From: Pseudomonadota bacterium
Lineage (GTDB): Bacteria; Pseudomonadota; Gammaproteobacteria; Burkholderiales; Eutrophovitaceae
Direction: 5' to 3'
DNA: 9,768 nucleotides
Assembly: GCA_002704665.1 (NCBI GenBank)
Contig: PAHB01000015.1
Coordinates: forward strand, 1 to 9,768
This document shows positions 1-5,479 of the stretch, one piece after another. Within the stretch, counting starts at the first letter, position 1; every line of letters begins with the position of its first letter. The notes beneath the pieces were generated by a model. That model was not told the origin of the DNA. It saw only the letters and a program-made list of their open reading frames with translations, and did no database searches. The position numbers and the translations under genes are program-made.

Positions 1-1
1 A

Positions 2-1411
2 ATAGGAATCCAGGCCTTTTTAAAAAGCAAAAACCCTTCAAGTGCATTTTTAGTTGGCCTACTATTGGGTTTTGGTTGGTTTTCATCATCATTGTATTGG
101 GTTTCAAACTCTCTATTAGTTGGAGGTTTTCAATATTATTGGATGCTTCCATTCTCAATTATATTTTTACCATTATTATTATCTTTATTTTGGGCCTTTT
201 CATTTTATGTTTCTTTTAAAATATCAAAATTTAAAGACGAAAGAATACTTTTACTTATAATTTTTTGGACCCTAATGGAGTTTTTAAGAGGGAATATACT
301 CTCTGGGTTTCCTTGGAATATGATAGGTTTTAGCTTTTCATCAAACTTAATTATGTCACAAACAGTTTCTTTTATAGGTATTTATGGCCAAAATCTTATA
401 ATTTTGTTTTTATTATCATTTCCTGTTTTTTTAATAAATAACTATAAAAAAGAAGCCTTAACATTTTTTATCATACCTGTATTGATAATATCTTGTTCAG
501 GACAAAGGTTGTTTGAAAATAAGACGGAATACTCAAATAAAGTTGCAAGGTTGGTTCAACCATCATTTTCCATTCAGCAAAAATGGGATAAAAGTTTATT
601 AAAAAATAACATTGAAGATTTAATTAGCTTATCTTCTAATAAAACCACTTTTCCAGACATTATAATTTGGCCAGAAACAGCATTAACAGTTTTTCCTGAT
701 ATCTTTAAAAAGGAAATAAACGATATTGCAGACAGAGTTCTTACTAAAGAAAACAGCCTTCTATTTACTGGAGCAATTTCAAGGAAAATGAATTTAAAGG
801 AAAAAAAATATAATTACTTTAACTCTATTTTAATTATTGATAAAAATGGTTCAATTATTGAAAAATATAATAAAAATCATTTAGTACCTTTTGGAGAGTA
901 CTTTCCTTTTAGAAATTTTTTGCCATTTTTAAAACCTATAGTCGGAGAAAAAGATTTCTCTAAAGGTAAAAAACAGAATTTTTTTGAAATTAATAACATT
1001 GGTTTAATTAAAGCATTAATTTGTTACGAATCAATATTTCCAATTAGAGATAACAACTTTATATCTTATGATTTAATTTTAAATATTACTAATGATTACT
1101 GGTTTGGTGAAACGGTTGGACCAAAACAACACCTATACCTAAGTCGCAATAGAGCCATAGAAACTGGAACACCATTAGTTAGAGTTGCAAACAACGGTAT
1201 TTCAGTTGTATTTGATTCTTATGGTAGAGAATTAAATAGACTTGAATTAAATGAAAAGTCATACTTGGACGTTAAGATTCCAAAAAAGATAAGAAGTACT
1301 TTATATTCAAAATGGCATGAAAAACCAATGTTTATAATAATTTTTTTTATTATTATAATAATTTTTTTAAAAAAATATAAAAGAAAGGTTGACCCTTTAA
1401 ATGTATTTTGA
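2..1411 (+). CDS. lnt: Apolipoprotein N-acyltransferase, 5' end cut by window edge
   Basis: Lnt is an inner-membrane enzyme that transfers an acyl chain from phospholipid to the N-terminal cysteine of lipoproteins, the last step of their maturation. The frame is open from base 2, so the true start lies outside the window; the TTG at 65 is internal. The in-window part is 469 codons. Several hydrophobic segments come first, followed by a nitrilase-like domain and a final membrane helix rich in Ile and Phe just before the basic C-terminus. The catalytic triad of the family is visible: Glu in WPETAL (codon at 674), Lys in YNKNHLVPFGE (872) and Cys in LICYES (1022). The supporting Glu residues at 896 and 1028 and a conserved QxxKW motif are also present, so the enzyme should be active. 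It ends with TGA 32 nt before metK, a typical alphaproteobacterial neighbourhood. Identification is secure; only the N-terminus is unknown. Confidence 0.96.
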   Translation: MGIQAFLKSKNPSSAFLVGLLLGFGWFSSSLYWVSNSLLVGGFQYYWMLPFSIIFLPLLLSLFWAFSFYVSFKISKFKDERILLLIIFWTLMEFLRGNILSGFPWNMIGFSFSSNLIMSQTVSFIGIYGQNLIILFLLSFPVFLINNYKKEALTFFIIPVLIISCSGQRLFENKTEYSNKVARLVQPSFSIQQKWDKSLLKNNIEDLISLSSNKTTFPDIIIWPETALTVFPDIFKKEINDIADRVLTKENSLLFTGAISRKMNLKEKKYNYFNSILIIDKNGSIIEKYNKNHLVPFGEYFPFRNFLPFLKPIVGEKDFSKGKKQNFFEINNIGLIKALICYESIFPIRDNNFISYDLILNITNDYWFGETVGPKQHLYLSRNRAIETGTPLVRVANNGISVVFDSYGRELNRLELNEKSYLDVKIPKKIRSTLYSKWHEKPMFIIIFFIIIIIFLKKYKRKVDPLNVF

Positions 1412-1430
1412 GAGATAGGAATAAACTAAT

Positions 1431-1435
1431 GGAGG
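1431..1435 (+). promoter_or_regulatory. Shine-Dalgarno site of metK
   Basis: GGAGG lies 8 nt before the ATG at 1444 and decides the metK start. An in-frame ATG at 1429 overlaps this site and would leave no ribosome binding site of its own; a still earlier in-frame TTG at 1408 overlaps the lnt stop. Homology also favours 1444, because the conserved MetK N-terminus follows within six residues. Confidence 0.85.
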
Positions 1436-1443
1436 AAACAAGA

Positions 1444-2640
1444 ATGTCAAATACATACCTTTTTACATCTGAATCAGTATCTGAGGGGCATCCAGATAAA
1501 GTCTGTGATATAGTTTCAGATACAGTCGTAGACTTATGTGTTTCAAAAGACCCTGAAGCAAGAGTGGCATGTGAAACTATGACCACAACAAATAGAACAG
1601 TTCTTGCAGGTGAATTAAGAGTTCCAGAAAGTTGTTTGCATTCTGATGGCAAAAATTTTTCTGAAGATTTTAAAAATGAAATTGAACAAGCTGTTCGAAA
1701 CAGTGTAAAGAATATTGGATATGAACAAGAGGGTTATCATTGGGAAAAAATGGTTTTTGAAAACTATTTGCATGGACAATCTCCTGATATAGCAGTTGGA
1801 GTAGATTCTTCTGGTGACAAGGATGAGGGTGCAGGAGATCAAGGTATAATGTTTGGATATGCATGTAGAGATACAGATGTTCTAATGCCTGCAGCAATTC
1901 ACTATTCACATAAAATACTTCAGTCTTTAGCTGATGAAAGGCACAGTAATAAATCAACAATTCTTGGGCCTGACAGTAAATCACAAATAACTCTCGAATA
2001 TGTCGATGGAAAACCAATAAAGGCTCATTCAGTTGTAGTATCTACTCAACATTCGAAAGATGCTTCTCAAGAAGAAATCAGAGAATTAGTTAGGCAACAC
2101 GTTTTGAATATTTTGCCTGATGGTTGGATGTGTGATGAAGATAGATTTTTTGTAAACCCAACAGGTATTTTTGTTGTAGGAGGTCCTGATGGTGACTCAG
2201 GGCTTACAGGAAGAAAAATAATAGTAGATACATATGGAGGTTCTTCTCCCCATGGTGGAGGAGCATTTAGTGGTAAAGATCCTACAAAAGTAGACCGTTC
2301 TGCTGCGTATATTTCCAGATATATGGCTAAAAATGTTGTTGCAGCGGGTTTGGCTGAAAAATGTACAATTCAATTATCATATGCAATTGGGGTGTCAGAA
2401 CCACTGTCAGTTTATGTTAATACCCAAGGCACAGGTCTTATGCCAGAAAATGAATTAGAGAAATTACTTCGCAAAAATGTTGACTTGACTCCTAAAGGTA
2501 TAAGAATGCATTTAGGCTTAAATAACCCTATTTACAGACCATCTGCTTCATATGGTCATTTTGGAAGAAATCCAGATGAAGTTCTAAAGGGTACTTTTTC
2601 ATGGGAAAAAACTGATTTAGCTCAAAAGCTAAAAGGCTAA
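1444..2640 (+). CDS. metK: S-adenosylmethionine synthetase
   Basis: This cytoplasmic enzyme makes S-adenosylmethionine from methionine and ATP. The 398-residue product has the usual length. It opens with FTSESVSEGHPDK, whose His16, Asp18 and Lys19 contact ATP and metal. It carries both family signatures: GAGDQG at residues 129-134 and GGGAFSGKD at 271-279. The latter is followed by PTKVDR (280-285), with the conserved active-site Lys and Asp. The CETMTTTNR segment near the N-terminus is the usual metal-binding region. No frameshift or missing key residue is seen. The gene follows lnt by 32 nt and precedes trmB, which consumes SAM, by 12 nt. The gap to lnt is too short to hold a full SAM riboswitch, and none is recognised. 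A helix-turn-helix regulator often found between lnt and metK in Alphaproteobacteria is missing. Confidence 0.98.
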   Translation: MSNTYLFTSESVSEGHPDKVCDIVSDTVVDLCVSKDPEARVACETMTTTNRTVLAGELRVPESCLHSDGKNFSEDFKNEIEQAVRNSVKNIGYEQEGYHWEKMVFENYLHGQSPDIAVGVDSSGDKDEGAGDQGIMFGYACRDTDVLMPAAIHYSHKILQSLADERHSNKSTILGPDSKSQITLEYVDGKPIKAHSVVVSTQHSKDASQEEIRELVRQHVLNILPDGWMCDEDRFFVNPTGIFVVGGPDGDSGLTGRKIIVDTYGGSSPHGGGAFSGKDPTKVDRSAAYISRYMAKNVVAAGLAEKCTIQLSYAIGVSEPLSVYVNTQGTGLMPENELEKLLRKNVDLTPKGIRMHLGLNNPIYRPSASYGHFGRNPDEVLKGTFSWEKTDLAQKLKG

Positions 2641-2652
2641 GACAATAAAAGT

Positions 2653-3339
2653 TTGATACAATATCCAAATAAACTTTATGGTCGAAAAAAAGGTAGAAGG
2701 TTAAGTGTTTCAAATAAAACCCTGATTAATTACCTTCTACCCAAAATTGAAATAAAAAAATCTTCAATTAAAAAAGATTTACATATCCTAAATGACAAAA
2801 TAATTAAAAAAAAAGTTTTTTTAGAAATTGGATTTGGAAGTGGAGAACTTATTGCAGACCAAGCTTTTAAGAGTGAAGACTGGTATTATTTTGGTGTGGA
2901 GCCATACCTAAACGGTGTAGTTCAACTATTAAAGGAAATAGATAAAAAACAAATTTCAAATATATCTTTGTTTTTAGATGATGGGCTAATTTTGTTAGAA
3001 AATTTACCAGAAAACTCAGTTGATATGATGGCTATACTTTTTCCAGATCCTTGGCCTAAGAAAAAACATAAAAACCGACGTTTTATTAATTTATATTCAA
3101 TTCAGAAAATCTCTAGAGTATTAAAACCAAATGCAAAGATAATTTTAGCCAGTGACCATTGGGGCTCACAAAATTGGATATTAAAGAATTTTATTGATAG
3201 CAAATTATTTAAATGGAATGCAGAGAAATCTCAAGATTGGAAATCCAATCCATTTCAATGGCCAGAAACTAAATATATGAAAAAAGGTATAGCTAGTAAT
3301 AATTTTCCAGCCTGGCTTTTATTTAATAATTATAAATAA
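2653..3339 (+). CDS. trmB: tRNA (guanine-N7-)-methyltransferase
   Basis: TrmB methylates G46 in the variable loop of tRNAs using SAM. The predicted 228-residue protein is a Rossmann-fold class I methyltransferase. The SAM-binding loop is LEIGFGSGE at residues 57-65, with the acidic strand-end motif GVEPY at 81-85. The family signature FPDPWPKK begins at residue 130 and runs into a basic stretch. The conserved SDH lies at 167-169, and TKYMKKG at 206-212 matches the C-terminal tRNA/active-site motif. The start is a TTG 12 nt after the metK stop. It is the only usable start before the conserved YGRKKG segment, because the frame upstream closes at the metK stop codon and there is no in-frame ATG early on. 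No good Shine-Dalgarno sequence is seen, so initiation probably depends on coupling to metK translation. Function is secure; the exact start is moderately sure. Confidence 0.95.
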   Translation: MIQYPNKLYGRKKGRRLSVSNKTLINYLLPKIEIKKSSIKKDLHILNDKIIKKKVFLEIGFGSGELIADQAFKSEDWYYFGVEPYLNGVVQLLKEIDKKQISNISLFLDDGLILLENLPENSVDMMAILFPDPWPKKKHKNRRFINLYSIQKISRVLKPNAKIILASDHWGSQNWILKNFIDSKLFKWNAEKSQDWKSNPFQWPETKYMKKGIASNNFPAWLLFNNYK

Positions 3340-3346
3340 TGTTACC

Positions 3347-3377
3347 TTGCGTTTATGTTAAAATAGTGTATTATAAT
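3347..3377 (+). promoter_or_regulatory. Possible sigma-70-type promoter for the rimP-nusA operon
   Basis: A perfect TATAAT sits at 3372-3377, with a TTGCGT at 3347-3352 as the best -35 candidate. The 19 nt spacer is longer than ideal, and in DNA this AT-rich a TATAAT can occur by chance. Its position in the longest gap of the window, upstream of the rimP hairpin, supports it. A start near 3384 would give a leader of about 50 nt. Confidence 0.4.
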
Positions 3378-3400
3378 GACTAAATATTAACAGTTTGTTG

Positions 3401-3424
3401 GGTGAGCAAGTTCTCACCTTTTTT
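3401..3424 (+). terminator. Intrinsic-terminator-like hairpin, probable rimP leader attenuator
   Basis: The arms GGTGAG (3401-3406) and CTCACC (3413-3418) pair perfectly around a 6 nt loop and are followed at once by six T (3419-3424). This is the form of a Rho-independent terminator, and it is among the most GC-rich short elements in an AT-rich region. It could end transcripts coming from lnt-metK-trmB. Because a possible promoter lies just upstream and the rimP start lies 10 nt downstream, it could instead act as an attenuator that sets read-through into the nusA operon. Terminator-containing leaders before rimP are known in enterobacteria, where NusA regulates its own operon; extension of that to this hairpin is inference. 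Confidence 0.75.
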
Positions 3425-3434
3425 ATTGCACGAT

Positions 3435-3902
3435 ATGATTGAAAAAAAAATTAAAAAGATTATTAGTCCATCATTAAATAAAATGGGTTTCCAAATATTT
3501 AGATTGAAATTAGAAAAAAATTCTAAAAGCAATTCAATTCTTCAAATTATGATCGAATATATTAATGGAAAACCAATAAATATAAATGATTGTTCAAAAA
3601 TAAGTAAGCATGTTTCAGTGCTTTTAGATGTTGAAGGAGTAATGGATTTTTCTTATAATCTTGAAATTAGTTCTCCAGGAATAAATAGACCATTAGAAGC
3701 AATAGGTGATTTTGTAAAATTTATTGGTAAGCTTATCTCAATTGAGTTAAATGATGAAACACTAAAGAAAAGAAAAATTAAGGCAAAAATATTGTCAGTA
3801 GAAAAAAATATAATTAAAATTTTAGAGACAAACAAAAATGAAGAGATGTTATTGCCAATTTCACAAATTTCTAGAAGTCATTTGATTTATGAAAAAGTGT
3901 GA
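3435..3902 (+). CDS. rimP: Ribosome maturation factor RimP
   Basis: RimP binds free 30S subunits and is needed for their late assembly. From the ATG at 3435 the product is 155 residues, close to the family norm. The N-terminal alpha/beta domain contains NDCSKISKHVS (51-61) and the hallmark LEISSPGINRPL (76-87). The C-terminal SH3-like domain follows, from about residue 92 to 150. I chose the ATG over in-frame TTG (3426) and GTG (3402). The GTG falls inside the terminator-like hairpin, while the ATG product begins as the family does, shortly before the first helix. No Shine-Dalgarno sequence precedes any of the three, so the start is less sure than the identity. It is the first gene of the nusA operon and is separated from nusA by 30 nt. 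Confidence 0.93.
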   Translation: MIEKKIKKIISPSLNKMGFQIFRLKLEKNSKSNSILQIMIEYINGKPININDCSKISKHVSVLLDVEGVMDFSYNLEISSPGINRPLEAIGDFVKFIGKLISIELNDETLKKRKIKAKILSVEKNIIKILETNKNEEMLLPISQISRSHLIYEKV

Positions 3903-3917
3903 AATGTTATTTATTAC

Positions 3918-3922
3918 AGGAG
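3918..3922 (+). promoter_or_regulatory. Shine-Dalgarno site of nusA
   Basis: AGGAG lies 10 nt before the nusA ATG at 3933. It is one of the clear ribosome binding sites in the window and supports that start. Confidence 0.75.
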
Positions 3923-3932
3923 TTATTAATTA

Positions 3933-5453
3933 ATGAACAATTCAGATGTTTTTAGAAGTGAGATTATTCAAGTTGCAGATATAGTATCCAGAGAAAAGTC
4001 TATAGATAAAGAAATTGTTTTTAATGCTATGGAGGAGGCAATCCAAAAAGCTGGGAAGACAATTTATGGCCAAGATAGAGATATTAGAGCAAAAATTGAT
4101 AGGAAAAATGGATCTATTTCCCTCCAGAAATGGACCTTAATTGTTGAAAATGTTGAAGATGAGTTTACTGAAATTTCTCTTGATAATGCTAAAAAAACTG
4201 ACAATGAATTTGAGTTAGGAGAGTTTATTAAAGAAAATCTTCCTCCTATTGATTTTGGTAGAATTGCTGCTCAAACAGCTAAGCAAGTTATTGTTAGTAA
4301 AGTTAGAGAAGCAGAAAGAGAGAAGCAATATGAAGAATATAAAGACAGAGTAGGAGATATTATTCTTGGAACAGTCAAACGTGTCGACATGCATTTTGTA
4401 ACTGTTGACTTAGGAAGAGGTGGTGAATCTATTATTAAAAGAGACGATTGTATTCCAAGAGAATTAATGAGGCAAGGAGATAAGGTTAGAGCTCTAATTT
4501 ATGATGTAAGAAGTGAATTAAGAGGCCCACAAATATTTCTATCAAGAACAAAACCAGAGTTTATGGCAGCATTATTTACTCAAGAAGTTCCAGAAATTTA
4601 TGAAGGCATTATTGAAATAAAATCTGTAGCAAGAGAACCAGGAAGTAGAGCTAAAATAAGTGTTGTTTCTAAAGATACCAGTATTGACCCAGTTGGTGCA
4701 TGTGTTGGAATGAGAGGTGCAAGAGTTCAGGCGGTAGTTAATGAACTACAGGGAGAGAAAATTGAAATAATACAGTGGAAAGATAACGATGCTGAATTTG
4801 TTGTAAGTGCATTAGCTCCAGCAGAAATATCAAAAGTAGTTGTCGACGAAGACTCTAATAGAATAGAGGTTGTTGTTCCTGATGATCAATTAAGTCTTGC
4901 AATAGGACGTAGGGGGCAAAATGTTCGTTTGGCATCTGATTTAACTGGTTGGTATATAGATATTATGACTGAGGCTGAAGAGTCAGAAAGAAGACAAGAA
5001 GAGTTTAAAGTCAGATCAGATCATTTTACTAGCGTCTTGGATGTAGATGATGTAATTGCCCATTTACTTATTGCTGAGGGATTTGACTCCGTTGAAGATA
5101 TTGCTGAAACCTCTGTTGAGGAACTCTCAGGTTTGCAGGGATTTGATCAAGATCTTGCAGAAGAACTTCTAAATAGAGCCTTAACCTTTATTGAAAAAGA
5201 AAAAGAAAGAATATTTTCATCAATTAAAGATTTAGAGTTATCTGAAGATTTAGTTTCATTCTCTTATTTAAACCCTAGTCAAATACTAAAACTAGGAGAA
5301 AATGGGATAAAAAGTAGAGATGATCTTGCTGAATTAGATACTTTTGAATTAATTGAAAAACTTGACGAAGGAAAAGAATTATCAGAAGAAGAAGCTGGAA
5401 AAATTATTATGGCCGCCAGAGAACATTGGTTTAAAGATGATGAAGAAAAATAA
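3933..5453 (+). CDS. nusA: Transcription termination/antitermination factor NusA
   Basis: NusA binds RNA polymerase and nascent RNA, modulates pausing, termination and antitermination, and helps couple transcription with translation. The 506-residue protein shows the full domain series. The polymerase-binding N-terminal domain covers about 1-130, including NAMEEAIQKA. An S1 domain runs from about 140 to 205 (starting VGDIILGTVKRVD). KH1 is around 250-280, with DPVGACVGMRGARV at 252-265. KH2 is around 315-345, with LAIGRRGQNVRLA at 322-334. Two helix-hairpin-helix acidic repeats follow, at about 370-420 and 437-497. The tail ends in acidic residues. This layout with two C-terminal repeats is usual for Alphaproteobacteria. 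The spacer to infB is only 26 nt, and the ylxR gene common at this place in bacteria is not there. In Escherichia coli NusA regulates its own operon; a similar loop here would act at the hairpin before rimP, but that is inference. Confidence 0.98.
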   Translation: MNNSDVFRSEIIQVADIVSREKSIDKEIVFNAMEEAIQKAGKTIYGQDRDIRAKIDRKNGSISLQKWTLIVENVEDEFTEISLDNAKKTDNEFELGEFIKENLPPIDFGRIAAQTAKQVIVSKVREAEREKQYEEYKDRVGDIILGTVKRVDMHFVTVDLGRGGESIIKRDDCIPRELMRQGDKVRALIYDVRSELRGPQIFLSRTKPEFMAALFTQEVPEIYEGIIEIKSVAREPGSRAKISVVSKDTSIDPVGACVGMRGARVQAVVNELQGEKIEIIQWKDNDAEFVVSALAPAEISKVVVDEDSNRIEVVVPDDQLSLAIGRRGQNVRLASDLTGWYIDIMTEAEESERRQEEFKVRSDHFTSVLDVDDVIAHLLIAEGFDSVEDIAETSVEELSGLQGFDQDLAEELLNRALTFIEKEKERIFSSIKDLELSEDLVSFSYLNPSQILKLGENGIKSRDDLAELDTFELIEKLDEGKELSEEEAGKIIMAAREHWFKDDEEK

Positions 5454-5465
5454 AAATTTATTCAC

Positions 5466-5470
5466 AAAGG
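5466..5470 (+). promoter_or_regulatory. Ribosome binding site of infB
   Basis: AAAGG ends 9 nt before the infB ATG at 5480. It is a moderate Shine-Dalgarno match at good spacing, and the only candidate in this 26 nt spacer. Confidence 0.6.
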
Positions 5471-5479
5471 TTTGAATTA

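Noticed and set aside
1389..1421. TTGACC at 1389-1394 as a -35 box for metK
   Set aside because: No acceptable -10 box occurs 16-18 nt downstream. It also lies inside the lnt coding end, so I do not call a promoter.
1300..1443. SAM riboswitch before metK
   Set aside because: The gap is 32 nt and the lnt end is low-complexity A/T sequence; no aptamer-like set of stems was seen.
1353..2017. Open frames on the - strand opposite the lnt end and metK
   Set aside because: They lie fully over metK or the lnt 3' end, show no recognisable domain, and metK is unmistakable on the + strand.
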